Positions 52,293 through 63,936 of a DNA stretch of 64,000 nt are shown here, piece by piece. The stretch is from Paroceanicella profunda. GTDB lineage: Bacteria; Pseudomonadota; Alphaproteobacteria; Rhodobacterales; Rhodobacteraceae. The stretch lies in NCBI RefSeq assembly GCF_005887635.2, contig NZ_CP040819.1, forward strand, positions 186,001 to 250,000, written 5' to 3'. The translations under genes and the position numbers were made by a program. The notes beneath the pieces are model-generated. The model made no database searches. It was not told the origin of the DNA and saw only the letters and a program-made list of their open reading frames with translations. Within the stretch, counting starts at the first letter, position 1. Each line of letters opens with the position of its first letter.

Positions 52293-52330
52293 GCCGCGCG
52301 CCGGGCCCGCGGGGGGCCGTGGCGCGCGGC
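52293..52330 (-). promoter_or_regulatory. intra-operon stem-loop after the binding-protein gene tctC
   Basis: GCCGCGCGCC (52293-52302) and GGCGCGCGGC (52321-52330) are perfect 10-bp arms around 18 GC-rich bases, in the tctC-tctB gap. Confidence 0.6.
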
Positions 52331-52342
52331 GTCATGCTCCGG

Positions 52343-53332
52343 TCAGTCGCGCGCGAGACCCGCGGCGGTCATCGATTCGCCCATCTGGGCGTCCGATTTT
52401 TCCATGAAGGCGGCGAATTCCGCCGGCGGCAGGTGGCGCACGCCGAAGCCGCGGCCGGCCATGAACGAAGTGTACTGCTCGGAGGCGGCGATCTCGGCCA
52501 GTGCCTTGGCGAGCACGTCGCTCACCTCCGCCGGCATGTCGAGCGGCCCGGCCATGCCACGCCAGACGTTCAGCGTGTAGTCGAGGTCGAGCGATTCCTT
52601 GAGCGTGGGCACGTCGGGGAAGTTGGGGTCCCGCGTCTCGGCCATCAGCGCGAGGCTGCGGGCGCGCCCGGCGTCGATCATCGAGCGGGCCTCGGGCAGC
52701 GAGCAGGGCACGATGTCCACGCCGCCGGCCACGAGGTCCTGCATGCCCGCCGCGGAGCCTTCCGAGGGCACCCAGCGCACGTGGTTCGCATCAAGGCCCA
52801 TCGACTGCAGCCAGCCGATCAGCGCCAGGTGCCAGATGCCGCCCTGCCCGGTTCCCGAGGCCTTCAGCTCCCCGGGCTTGGAGGCCTTGATCGCGTCGGC
52901 CAGCTCCTCGATCGTGGTCCACGCGCTGTCGGTGGACACCTGGACGCCGGCGGGGTCGGCGTTCATCATGCCCAGGGGGGTGTAGTCCTTCGGGCCGAGC
53001 TGGGTGAGGCCGAGGTAATGCATCATGGTGATTTCCACCGTGATGAGGCCGATGGTGTAGCCGTCGGGCTTTGCCGTCGCGATGGCGGAATGCCCCACCA
53101 CGCCGGAGCCGCCGGTGCGGTTGACGACGTTGAAGGGCTGACCGAGCTTTTCCTCCAGCAGGGTGCCGATCATGCGCGCGGTGGCGTCCGTTCCGCCGCC
53201 CGCGCCCCAGGGCACGATGAGCGTGACGGGGCGGTCCGGGTAGGTCGCGGCCTTCAGCGTGCCGGGCAGTGCCGCGGCGGCGCCGGCGGCACCGGCAAGT
53301 GCCAGCATCCTGCGGCGGTTGAGTTCAGTCAT
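52343..53332 (-). CDS. tctC: tripartite tricarboxylate transporter substrate-binding protein TctC (Bug family)
   Basis: 329 residues from ATG 53332, GGGAGG seven bases upstream. The signal region NRRRMLALAGAAGAAAAL is Tat-like (Arg-Arg). Mature Bug-family features: ATYPDRPVTLIVPWGAGGGTDATAR, the second ligand-binding loop around STDSAWTTIEEL, and HVRWVPSEGSAAGMQDL. Captures a carboxylate in the periplasm. First gene of the minus-strand tctC-B-A-SDR operon. Confidence 0.9.
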   Translation of the reverse strand: MTELNRRRMLALAGAAGAAAALPGTLKAATYPDRPVTLIVPWGAGGGTDATARMIGTLLEEKLGQPFNVVNRTGGSGVVGHSAIATAKPDGYTIGLITVEITMMHYLGLTQLGPKDYTPLGMMNADPAGVQVSTDSAWTTIEELADAIKASKPGELKASGTGQGGIWHLALIGWLQSMGLDANHVRWVPSEGSAAGMQDLVAGGVDIVPCSLPEARSMIDAGRARSLALMAETRDPNFPDVPTLKESLDLDYTLNVWRGMAGPLDMPAEVSDVLAKALAEIAASEQYTSFMAGRGFGVRHLPPAEFAAFMEKSDAQMGESMTAAGLARD

Positions 53333-53853
53333 GTGTGATCCTCCCGTGATCATCTGCCGGCCCTTTGCCGGCGGCTTGCTCGTGGTGTTGGTTGCGGCGC
53401 GGGCCCCGTTCTCCGGGGTCTCCGTCCGAACAGGTGGGGTCAGGCTGCCGTGCGGGTGCCTCCCGGCTGCGCTTGCCCCGGCCGGCCGGCGCGCATCGGC
53501 ACGGGCCCCCTTCGACGGGTGCGGCCCCCGCCCGGAAGCACAACAGCGAGGCGGACAGACCCGGGGGCCGCGCGCCGCGCGCGCGCTCCGGCGGCCCGCG
53601 CCGCCTTCGCGGCCGTGTCACGCAAGCGCACGCCCGGGCGCGGTGCGCCGGTGCCCGATCGGATGAGGGGGGTGGTGGAGGGGCCGGCAGGCGGGGCGCA
53701 GGGCGCCCGGACCGCAGGCGGCGGCCATGTGAAATCCGGACGGCCGAGCTCGTCGCATGACACGTCCCGACGCATGTGCAGCCCTCCCCGGCCATGTCTC
53801 TTTGGTTGCGGGGAGTGTTGGTGAGTTGTCCAGATTTGTCAACATGTGTTAAG
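53333..53853. other. divergent gap between tctC and gntR
   Basis: About 520 bases, GC-rich without any supported gene up to about 53790, then an AT-rich patch. The patch carries GTCAAC (53839-53844) and GTTGAGAC (53853-53860), an imperfect inverted repeat that could be a GntR site, and TTGACA on the minus strand. Confidence 0.4.
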
Positions 53854-53883
53854 TTGAGACATCGTGACCGCGGGAGGCATAAA
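53854..53883 (+). promoter_or_regulatory. putative promoter of gntR
   Basis: TTGAGA (53854-53859), 18-base spacer, CATAAA (53878-53883), 70 bases before the gntR ATG and overlapping the imperfect inverted repeat. Confidence 0.4.
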
Positions 53884-53952
53884 AGGCGTGCAAGCCAGCA
53901 GCATAAGGACAGGGCCGCAGGTCACCCCGGGCCGCGGGCGCAGGGCGCGGCC

Positions 53953-54648
53953 ATGACCGACACCGAGGGGCTCACCCGCAGCGCCGAGGTCTACGAGGGC
54001 CTGCTGTCGGCCATTCTCGAGGGGCGTCTCGCCCGGGGCGCCCGCCTGCCGACGGAGGCGGAGCTGGGGCGTGATTACGGCGTGTCGCGCCCCGTGGTGC
54101 GCAGCGCCCTCGCCCGGCTGCGCGAGGATGGCATCATCGCCTCGCGGCGCGGCTCGGGCAGCTACGTTCTGCGCCGGCCGTCGCGCACCGTGGTCGATTT
54201 CGTGCCCATCGGCTCGATCAGCGACATCCAGCGCTGCTACGAGTTCCGCCTGGAGTTCGAGAGCGCCGCCGCCGCCCTCGCCGCGCAGCGCCGCAACGAG
54301 GCCGACCTCGCCGCGCTGAAACAGGCCTATGAGCGCATGCTCGAAAGCGGTCGTGACGGGCACCCCAGCGTGGATGACGATGCCGCGTTCCATGCCCGGC
54401 TGATCGCCGCCACCCACAATGATTACTACGTCACCGTTCATGCCGCGCTGGCGCCGCAGATCCGCTTCGGCATCGACCTGTCGCGCAATCTCACGCTGGC
54501 GCAGGCCAGCGAGCGCCTGGTGCAGGTTCAGCAGGAGCATGCCGACGTGTACCGCGCCATCGGCGACGCGCTGCCGGACGCGGCCCGTGCCGCCATGCGC
54601 CGCCACATCCAGAGCGCCCGTGACCGGATGTTCGAGGGCGTGTCCTAG
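53953..54648 (+). CDS. GntR family (FadR subfamily) transcriptional regulator
   Basis: 231 residues from ATG 53953. N-terminal winged helix (about 10-78): LPTEAELGRDYGVSRPVVRSALARLREDG and RRGSGSYV. C-terminal FCD ligand domain with the metal-binding pattern FRLEFESAAA, DDDAAFHARLIAATHN and HIQSARDRM. Adjacent and divergent to tctCBA-SDR, it is the likely regulator of that operon, responding to the transported carboxylate; inferred. Confidence 0.87.
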   Translation: MTDTEGLTRSAEVYEGLLSAILEGRLARGARLPTEAELGRDYGVSRPVVRSALARLREDGIIASRRGSGSYVLRRPSRTVVDFVPIGSISDIQRCYEFRLEFESAAAALAAQRRNEADLAALKQAYERMLESGRDGHPSVDDDAAFHARLIAATHNDYYVTVHAALAPQIRFGIDLSRNLTLAQASERLVQVQQEHADVYRAIGDALPDAARAAMRRHIQSARDRMFEGVS

Positions 54649-54661
54649 GGTTCATGATATG

Positions 54662-54694
54662 GAAACAATACGTGCCTAAAAGCAGTATTGTTTC
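54662..54694. promoter_or_regulatory. perfect inverted repeat upstream of doxX
   Basis: GAAACAATAC (54662-54671) and GTATTGTTTC (54685-54694), 10-bp perfect arms 13 bases apart (23-base period, two helical turns), in an AT-rich patch 119 bases before the DoxX gene and 14 after gntR. Likely an operator. As a gntR terminator it would lack a U tract. Confidence 0.6.
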
Positions 54695-54812
54695 TGGAGG
54701 TTTTCAGGCGCATCTTCCCTGCATCGAAACGCCGGCCCGGCCACGACAGTCGTGCCGCACCGGATCGGACCTCACCCAGGCGCCAGGGGCGCCCGTTGCA
54801 AGGATCAAGATC

Positions 54813-55286
54813 ATGACCACGATTCAGACTGATGCGCCGGCCCGCCCGATCATCCCGCCGCTTGGCCGGGTCTGGGCCGCTCTGGCTCCGCTCTCTCCGC
54901 TGATCGTCCGGGTGACGACCGGCCTTCTGCTGATGCCGCACGGCGCGGGCAAGCTGTTCGGGCTCTTCGGCGGCTACGGCATCGCCGGCACCGGCCAGTG
55001 GTTCGACTCCATCGGCTTCACGCCGGGCTGGATCTTCGCGCTGGGGGTCGGCCTGCTCGAATTCTTCGGCGGCCTGATGCTGGTGCTGGGCCTGCTCACC
55101 CGCCCGGTGGCGGCGGCGGTCGTCGGCTTCATGGCGGTGGCGATCACCATTCACCTGCCCAACGGCTATGCCTGGAACGCGGCTGGCTTCGAGATGCCGC
55201 TGTTCTGGGGGCTGATGGCGCTCTCCGTGATGCTCCGTGGCGGCGGCGCCTGGTCGCTCGACCGGCTGCTGGGCCGCGAATTCTGA
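54813..55286 (+). CDS. DoxX family membrane protein
   Basis: 157 residues from ATG 54813, AAGGA upstream. Four membrane helices: LIVRVTTGLLLMPHGAGKLFG (with the conserved His-Gly), GWIFALGVGLLEFFGGLMLVLG, AAAVVGFMAVAITIH and a C-terminal pair. DoxX proteins are linked to thiol/redox stress and quinone-related functions. A stand-alone gene with its own palindrome, suggesting stress-responsive control. Confidence 0.85.
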   Translation: MTTIQTDAPARPIIPPLGRVWAALAPLSPLIVRVTTGLLLMPHGAGKLFGLFGGYGIAGTGQWFDSIGFTPGWIFALGVGLLEFFGGLMLVLGLLTRPVAAAVVGFMAVAITIHLPNGYAWNAAGFEMPLFWGLMALSVMLRGGGAWSLDRLLGREF

Positions 55287-58236
<2,950 letters not shown>

Positions 58237-58240
<4 letters not shown>

Positions 58241-58539
58241 CCGCCGCCGGAGCCCCTCCGCCGCCGACCGGCCCGCAGGACCCGCTGGCCGAGGCCGCCC
58301 GCCGCGCCGCCGAGCGGGCCCGGCGCGGCGCGGAGACGCCGGAGCCTTCCCTCGGTTCCCGCCTGGGGCAGATCGGCGTTGTCGGCTGGATGATCGTCGC
58401 GCCCATGCTGCTGGGGCTGCTGGCCGGGCGCTGGCTGGACCGGCTGGCCGGCGGCGGCATCACCGTCACCGCGGCGCTGATCATGCTGGGTGCCGGCGTG
58501 GGCTTCTGGTCGGCGTGGAAATGGATGAACCGCTCATGA
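58237..58539 (+). CDS. atpQ: N-type ATPase AtpQ (AtpI-like) subunit
   Basis: 100 residues: charged, Pro/Ala-rich N-terminus, then two membrane helices (GWMIVAPMLLGLLAGRWLD and a second ending SAWKWMNRS), as in AtpI-type assembly factors. Position after atpC is diagnostic of N-ATPase operons. Probably assists c-ring assembly or cation supply. Confidence 0.8.
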
Positions 58540-58549
58540 GGACCGTCAG

Positions 58550-58885
58550 ATGACCGAGGCACCGATGCTTCTGGCCGAGGCACTTGGCGGCGGGGCCGCG
58601 GGTGCGGCACTCGGCCTCGCGCATTTCGGCGCGCTGTGGCGCAACACCCGGCTCTATGCGCAGGGACATGCGGGCGCCGGGCTGGCGCTGCAGCTCGCCC
58701 GGCTGGGGCTGGTGACGGCCGGGCTCACCGGGCTGGCGCTGCTCGGGGCGGTGCCGCTGCTGGCAGGAACGGCGGGGCTGCTGCTGGCCCGCCGCCGGGT
58801 GGTGCGCCGCCGGCAGGCGGAGGCGGAGGCCGGGGCACCCGCCGGCCTGACGGGCGCCGCCCCGGGCGCGGGGGGGCGGCCATGA
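58550..58885 (+). CDS. atpR: N-type ATPase AtpR subunit
   Basis: 111 residues with three hydrophobic segments. The first contains GAALGLAHFGALWRNTRLY, the AtpR pattern with an intramembrane Arg. The basic C-terminal RRRVVRRRQ is followed by an Ala/Gly-rich tail. AtpR is found only in N-ATPase operons and is thought to interact with the c-ring carboxylates. The stop overlaps the atpB ATG. Confidence 0.82.
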   Translation: MTEAPMLLAEALGGGAAGAALGLAHFGALWRNTRLYAQGHAGAGLALQLARLGLVTAGLTGLALLGAVPLLAGTAGLLLARRRVVRRRQAEAEAGAPAGLTGAAPGAGGRP

Positions 58886-59613
58886 TCTCCTCGCCGCTTT
58901 CCATCGAGACGCTGGTGCGGATCGGCCCGGTTCCGATCACCACGCCCGTGGTCGTCACCTGGGCGATCATGGCGGTGCTGGGCCTGGGCGCATGGGCGCT
59001 GAGCCGGCGGCTGCGGCCCCGGCCCTCCACGCTGCAGAGCGTGCTCGAGATGGCCGTGGAGGCGGTGGACGACCAGGTGCGCGGCACCCTGCAGGCCGAC
59101 CCGGCCCCTTGCCGCGCGCTCATCGGCACACTGTTTCTCTACATCCTCGTGGCGAACTGGTCGTCGCTCATCCCCGGCGTGGAGCCGCCCACCGCCCATC
59201 TGGAGACCGACGTGGCCCTGGCCGGCATCGTCTTCGCCGCCACAATCTGGTTCGGCATCCGCGCCCAAGGGCTCGGCGGCTGGTTGAAGACCTTCGCCGA
59301 ACCCTCCTGGGCGATGATCCCCCTCAACCTGGTGGAGCAGGTCACCCGCAACGTCTCGCTCGTCCTGCGCCTGTTCGGCAACGTGATGAGCGGGGTTTTC
59401 GTGATCGGCATCGTGCTGTCGCTCGCCGGCCTGCTGGTGCCGATCCCGCTCATGGCGCTCGACCTGCTCACCGGCGCCGTGCAGGCCTACATCTTCGCGG
59501 TGCTCGCCACCGTCTTCATCGGTTCGGCCACCGGTGCGGGCGGCGGCCCCTCCCCCACCGACACGCCCGATTCCCCGCAGCCTGCCTCCTCGCAGAAGGT
59601 CCATGCCCCATGA
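58882..59613 (+). CDS. atpB: N-type ATPase Fo subunit a
   Basis: 243 residues with five or six membrane helices. The essential stator Arg is in NVSLVLRLFGNVMSG. The helix AVQAYIFAVLATVFIGSA closes the ion half-channel. A short Pro/Ser tail follows. Forms the ion path with the c-ring. Overlaps atpR and atpE by 4 bases. Confidence 0.9.
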   Translation: MISSPLSIETLVRIGPVPITTPVVVTWAIMAVLGLGAWALSRRLRPRPSTLQSVLEMAVEAVDDQVRGTLQADPAPCRALIGTLFLYILVANWSSLIPGVEPPTAHLETDVALAGIVFAATIWFGIRAQGLGGWLKTFAEPSWAMIPLNLVEQVTRNVSLVLRLFGNVMSGVFVIGIVLSLAGLLVPIPLMALDLLTGAVQAYIFAVLATVFIGSATGAGGGPSPTDTPDSPQPASSQKVHAP

Positions 59614-59858
59614 ACAGCTATGTCGAAATCGCCAGCATCCTCGCGGCCGCCCTCGCGGTGGGCATCGGCTCCATCGGCCCCGCACTGGCCGAGGGCCGGG
59701 CCGTGGCCGCGGCGCTGGAGGCCATCGCCCGCCAGCCGGAAGCGGCCGGCACCCTGTCGCGCACCCTGTTCGTCGGCCTCGCGATGATCGAGACCATGGC
59801 GATCTACTGCCTGGTGATCGCGCTGCTGGTGCTGTTCGCCAACCCGTTCACCGGCTAG
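59610..59858 (+). CDS. atpE: N-type ATPase Fo subunit c
   Basis: 82 residues, two helices joined by the polar loop ARQPEAAG. Ion-site residues align with the Ilyobacter sodium ring: E61 (E65), T62 (S66), Y66 (Y70). E28 stands where Ilyobacter has Gln32, giving two carboxylates per protomer, a hallmark of N-ATPase c subunits. Whether the ring carries H+ or Na+ cannot be decided from sequence. Confidence 0.92.
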   Translation: MNSYVEIASILAAALAVGIGSIGPALAEGRAVAAALEAIARQPEAAGTLSRTLFVGLAMIETMAIYCLVIALLVLFANPFTG

Positions 59859-59868
59859 GGCGCGCACC

Positions 59869-60606
59869 ATGCAGATCGACTGGTGGACCATCGGGTTTCA
59901 GGCGGTCAACGGCCTCGTCCTCATCTGGATCCTGGCGCGGTTCCTGTTCCGCCCGGTGGCCGGGATGATCGCGGCCCGAAAGGCCGACATCGCCGCGCGG
60001 CTGGAGGCCGTCGCCGCGCGGGAGGCCGAGGCGGAGACCGCCCGCGCCGACGCCCGGGCCGAGCAGGCCCGCACCGCCGCCGCGCGGACCGCCATCCTGC
60101 GCGCCGCGGCGGCCGAGGCGGAGGGCCTGCGGGCCGGCATCCTCTCCGACGCGCGGGCCGAGGCCACCCGGCAGCAGGAGACCGCCCGCGCCGCCCTCGC
60201 CCGCGAGACCGCGGAGGCCGAGGCCAGCCGCGCGCGGGCCGCCCGGCTGCTGGCGCTCGACATCGCCACCCGCCTGCTGGACCGGCTGCCGCCCTCGGCC
60301 CGGGTGGCGGGCTTCGTCGACGGGCTCTGCGCCGGGGTCGCCGCCCTGCCCGCGCCCGAACGCGCCGGGCTCGGCCGCGGCGGCGCCCTGCCGCTGAGCG
60401 CCGCCCGCGCCCTCGACCCGGAGGAGACCGCGGCCTGCGCGGCCGCCCTGGGCCGGGTGCTGGGCCGGCCGGTCACGCTGGAGGTGGCGGCGGACCCGGG
60501 GCTCATCGCGGGCTTCGAACTCGCGTTGCCCCACGCCCGGGTGCGCAACAGTTTCCGCGCCGATCTCGACCGCATAGCCACGGAGTTGACCCGCCATGAC
60601 GACTGA
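59869..60606 (+). CDS. atpF: N-type ATPase subunit b (long AtpF with delta-like C-terminus)
   Basis: 245 residues: one N-terminal membrane helix ([20 protein letters not shown]), a long Ala/Arg/Glu coiled coil (about 40-145), and a C-terminal domain (about 155-240) resembling delta. This explains why no atpH is present. It is the peripheral stalk. It overlaps atpA by 11 bases. Confidence 0.87.
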   Translation: MQIDWWTIGFQAVNGLVLIWILARFLFRPVAGMIAARKADIAARLEAVAAREAEAETARADARAEQARTAAARTAILRAAAAEAEGLRAGILSDARAEATRQQETARAALARETAEAEASRARAARLLALDIATRLLDRLPPSARVAGFVDGLCAGVAALPAPERAGLGRGGALPLSAARALDPEETAACAAALGRVLGRPVTLEVAADPGLIAGFELALPHARVRNSFRADLDRIATELTRHDD

Positions 60607-62650
60607 CGGTGAGGCCCCCCTCGGGCGCAGCGACGCCTGGCTGGCGGATGGCCGCAGCCGCCTCGCCCGCGCCGAGCTTGCGCCGGAGGCGGAGGCCATC
60701 GGCCGGGTGGAGCAGGTCTCCGACGGCATCGCCCGCGTCTCCGGCCTGCCGCAAGTGCGGCTGAACGAGCTGCTGCGCTTCGAGGGGAACCGGCTGGGCT
60801 TCGCCCTCAGCCTGGATGCGGACACCATCGGCGCGGTGCTCCTGGACGGCGAGGAGGGCATCCACGCCGGCGCGCCGGTGCGCGGCACCGGCGAGGTGGT
60901 GCGGGTGCCGGTGGGCCCGGGCCTGCTGGGCCGGGTGGTGGACCCGCTGGGCCGGCCCATCGACGGGAAGGGCCCGGTGGAGGCCGCGTCGCACGAGCCC
61001 GTGGAGCGCCCCGCTCCCGCCATCATCGAGCGCGACCTCGTCGCCGAGCCGATGGAGACCGGCATCCTGGTGGTGGACGCGCTCTTCGCCCTGGGCCGCG
61101 GCCAGCGTGAGCTGATCGTGGGAGACCGGGCCACCGGCAAGACCTCCGTCGCGGTGGACGCCATCGTGAACCAGAAGCGCTCGGAGGTGATCTGCGTCTA
61201 CGTCGCCGTGGGCCAGCGCGCCACCGCCGTGGCGCGGGTGGTCGAGGCGGTGCGCGCGCATGGCGCGCCGGAGCGCTGCATCTTCGTGGTCGCCCCCGCC
61301 GCCACCGCCCCGGGCCTGCAATGGATCGCGCCCTTCGCCGGGATGACCATGGCCGAGCATTTCCGCGACGCCGGTCAGGACGCGCTCATCGTCATCGACG
61401 ACCTCACCAAGCACGCCGCCACCCACCGCGAGCTGGCCCTGCTCACCCGTGAGCCGCCGGGCCGCGAGGCCTATCCCGGCGACGTGTTCTACGTGCACGC
61501 CCGCCTGCTGGAACGCGCGGCGAAGCTCTCCGCGGCGCGGGGCGGCGGCTCGCTCACCGCGCTGCCCGTGGCCGAGACCGATGCGGGCAACCTCTCCGCC
61601 TACATCCCCACCAACCTGATCTCGATCACCGACGGGCAGATCGTGCTCGGCGCCCGGCTCTTCGCGGCGAACCAGCGCCCGGCGGTGGACGTGGGCCTGA
61701 GCGTGAGCCGCGTGGGCGGCAAGGCACAGAGGAAGGCGCTGCGCGCGGTCTCCGGCCGGGTGCGGCTCGACTACGCGCAGTTCCTGGAGCTGGAGATGTT
61801 CACCCGTTTCGGCGGCATGTCCGACACCCGGGTGAAGGCGCAGATCGCCCGGGGCGAGCGCATCCGCGCCCTGCTCACCCAGCCGCGCTTCGCCGGGCTG
61901 CGCATGGCCGACCAGGTGGCGTTGCTCGCCGCCCTCGCGGATGGCGCGCTCGACAGCCTGCCGCCGGCGCGCTTCTCCGAGCTGCGCGCCCGGTTGCCGG
62001 GCCACCTCGACACCACAGCCGCCGCCGCGCTCACCGCGCTGGGTGACGGCAGCGGGCTGGACGACGGCCTGCGCGCGGCGCTGGTCGCCGCCGTCGCCGC
62101 CCTGGCGGCCGATCTCGCCGCTTCCCCCGGCCCCGGAGACGGCACGGAGGGCGGCGCTCCCGGCCCGGGCTCCGGCGCGCCGCCGAGCACCACTCCGCCG
62201 GCTGGCAGTGCGCCGGACGGAGGTGCGTCGGATGGCAGTGCGTCAGGCGGAAGTGCGTCAGGCGGAAGTGCGTCGGGCGGAAGTGCGCCGGGCGGTGGTG
62301 CGCCGGGCGGTGGTGCGCCGGGCGGTGATGAGCCGGGTGGAAGTGCGCCGGGCGGCAGAGCGTCAGGTGGCAGTGCACCGGGGGGCGTCGCGTCAGGCGG
62401 CGGTGCCTTGGGTGGCAGAGCGCCGGATGGAAGCACTGCACTGCTCGGCACCGATGCGCCGCACGGCGGCAGTGCGGCGCCGGGCACCGGTGCGCCACCA
62501 ATCCCGGGTGAGGCGGCTGCCACGGGAAGCGTGCCCGTGCCGAACCCGGCCCGCCCGGCGGGCGCGGATGTCTCCGCCTCCCCGGGCCCTGCGGACGCGG
62601 CCGGCACTTCGTCCGGAAGGGTGTCCGACTTGCCGGGCAGCGCGCGGTGA
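60596..62650 (+). CDS. atpA: N-type ATPase F1 subunit alpha with a long repeat-bearing C-terminal tail
   Basis: 684 residues; alpha is usually about 500-510. Normal alpha features: P-loop GDRATGKTS (about 177), [48 protein letters not shown] in two blocks, [13 protein letters not shown]. The canonical fold ends near residue 511. The last 170 or so residues are Gly/Ser/Ala/Pro-rich and include 15 pentapeptide repeats (residues 537-611). The stop overlaps the atpG GTG, so translation runs through the tail. Confidence 0.9.
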   Translation: MTTDGEAPLGRSDAWLADGRSRLARAELAPEAEAIGRVEQVSDGIARVSGLPQVRLNELLRFEGNRLGFALSLDADTIGAVLLDGEEGIHAGAPVRGTGEVVRVPVGPGLLGRVVDPLGRPIDGKGPVEAASHEPVERPAPAIIERDLVAEPMETGILVVDALFALGRGQRELIVGDRATGKTSVAVDAIVNQKRSEVICVYVAVGQRATAVARVVEAVRAHGAPERCIFVVAPAATAPGLQWIAPFAGMTMAEHFRDAGQDALIVIDDLTKHAATHRELALLTREPPGREAYPGDVFYVHARLLERAAKLSAARGGGSLTALPVAETDAGNLSAYIPTNLISITDGQIVLGARLFAANQRPAVDVGLSVSRVGGKAQRKALRAVSGRVRLDYAQFLELEMFTRFGGMSDTRVKAQIARGERIRALLTQPRFAGLRMADQVALLAALADGALDSLPPARFSELRARLPGHLDTTAAAALTALGDGSGLDDGLRAALVAAVAALAADLAASPGPGDGTEGGAPGPGSGAPPSTTPPAGSAPDGGASDGSASGGSASGGSASGGSAPGGGAPGGGAPGGDEPGGSAPGGRASGGSAPGGVASGGGALGGRAPDGSTALLGTDAPHGGSAAPGTGAPPIPGEAAATGSVPVPNPARPAGADVSASPGPADAAGTSSGRVSDLPGSAR
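62204..62428 (+). repeat. 15-bp tandem repeat coding for GGSA(P/S)-like pentapeptides in atpA
   Basis: Fifteen in-frame 15-base units of the form GGCAGTGCGTCAGGC, encoding Gly-(Gly/Ser)-Ala-(Ser/Pro)-Gly variants. Neighbouring units are the most alike, which indicates slippage or unequal crossing-over within the alpha-subunit tail. Confidence 0.9.
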
Positions 62651-63501
62651 GCGGGCGCGAAAGCGACGTTGCGGCGCGGATCGGCACGGTGCGCAGCCTG
62701 TCCTCGGTGATCTCCGCCATGCAGGGGATCGCCGCCGCCCGCAGCCGCGAGGCGCAGGCCTGTCTCGCCGGCATCCGCAGCTACGCGGCCACCGTGGGCA
62801 CCGGCATCGGCGAGGCCCTCGCCCTCCTGCCGGAGGTGGCGGAGGGCCCGCCCCCGCACGGGGGCCGGCACATGGTGGTGGCGCTCTGCGCCGAGCAGGG
62901 CTTCGCCGGCACCTTCAGCGAACGGGTGCTGGACGCCGCCGAGGCGGTGCTGCGCGCGCCCGGCCCGCCGGCCGACCTCTGGGTGATCGGCGACCGCGGG
63001 GTGATGGCCGCTGCCGTGCGGGGCACCGCGGTGCTGCGCCATGACCCGATGATCTCGCATCCAATGGAGGCGGCGCTGCTGGCCGGGCGCATCGCCGACG
63101 CGCTGTGGCAGGGCGCGGCGGCCGGCCGGCTGCTGCGGCTGAGCCTCGTGCACGCGGTGCCGGACCCGCGGGCCGGCCTGCGCCTCGCCACGCGCCGGCT
63201 GGTGCCGTTCGATTTCACGCGCTTCCCCCGTGCCTCCGGGCGGCCGATGATCACGCTGCCGCCGCGCATGCTGCTCGACGCGCTGGTGCAGGAATACGTG
63301 TTCGCGGAGCTGTGCGAGGCGATCACCCTGTCCTTCGCCGCCGAGAGCGAGGCCCGGATGCGCGCGATGCTGGCCGCGCGCACCAATGTCGCGGACACGC
63401 TGGAGGAGCTGGTCGCAACCTCGCGCCGCCTGCGGCAGGAGGAGATCACCTCAGAAATCGTCGAGCTCGCCGCCGGGGCCCTGGCGCATCGCGGGCGGTG
63501 A
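62647..63501 (+). CDS. atpG: N-type ATPase F1 subunit gamma
   Basis: 284 residues from GTG 62647 overlapping the atpA stop. N-terminal helix [23 protein letters not shown] and the C-terminal [30 protein letters not shown] helix (in two blocks) form the rotor coiled coil of gamma; [12 protein letters not shown] is the family core motif. Last gene of the operon. Confidence 0.88.
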   Translation: MSGRESDVAARIGTVRSLSSVISAMQGIAAARSREAQACLAGIRSYAATVGTGIGEALALLPEVAEGPPPHGGRHMVVALCAEQGFAGTFSERVLDAAEAVLRAPGPPADLWVIGDRGVMAAAVRGTAVLRHDPMISHPMEAALLAGRIADALWQGAAAGRLLRLSLVHAVPDPRAGLRLATRRLVPFDFTRFPRASGRPMITLPPRMLLDALVQEYVFAELCEAITLSFAAESEARMRAMLAARTNVADTLEELVATSRRLRQEEITSEIVELAAGALAHRGR

Positions 63502-63701
63502 CAGGTCGTCCCGCAGGCCGGCGCCGCTCCGCCCCTCCGTGCGACTGTGCGGCGGTCGGACCGTGGCATCCAGCGCGGGCCGCCCGTGCCGGCGTGGAGG
63601 GGGTAACCGGGCTGCCGCCACCGGGCCTTCAGTGCCCGGCCGGCGCGCGACAGGGCCGGAGGGGGCCATACTGATTGGGGCACAACAGGGTCGCGTGGGC
63701 C
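63502..63701. other. non-coding sequence after the ATPase operon
   Basis: 200 GC-rich bases after atpG with no gene and no strong terminator; only weak GC stems were seen. The sequence to the right is the 59-bp repeat block and then 64 bases to the window end. Confidence 0.5.
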
Positions 63702-63936
63702 GGCATCCGCGGCGCGACAGTCGGGCGCCACTGTTGCGCGCCCGGCGCGGCGGGCGGGCCGGCATCCGCCGCGCGGCGATCGGGTGCCATGGCCTCGTGC
63801 CCGGCCCGGGGCGGGGGCCGGCATTCGCTACGCGGCATTCGGGCGCCAAGGATGCGCGCCCGGCACCACCAAGGGTCGGCATCCGCCACGCGGCAATGGG
63901 GCGCCATGGCTGCGCGCGGCGCCACCGGGCGGGGAC
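63702..63936. repeat. four imperfect tandem units of about 59 bp
   Basis: GGCATCCGC/GGCATTCGC unit starts recur at 63702, 63761, 63820 and 63878 (59, 59 and 58 bases apart). Each unit continues with a CGCGGC-type segment, a [T/C]GGG[C/T]GCCA block and a GCGCCCGGC-like block. The last unit is partial. Non-coding. Confidence 0.75.

Noticed and set aside
63702..63936. CRISPR or att-site array
   Set aside because: Diverged tandem units without conserved repeat/unique spacer alternation, and no integrase or cas gene nearby.
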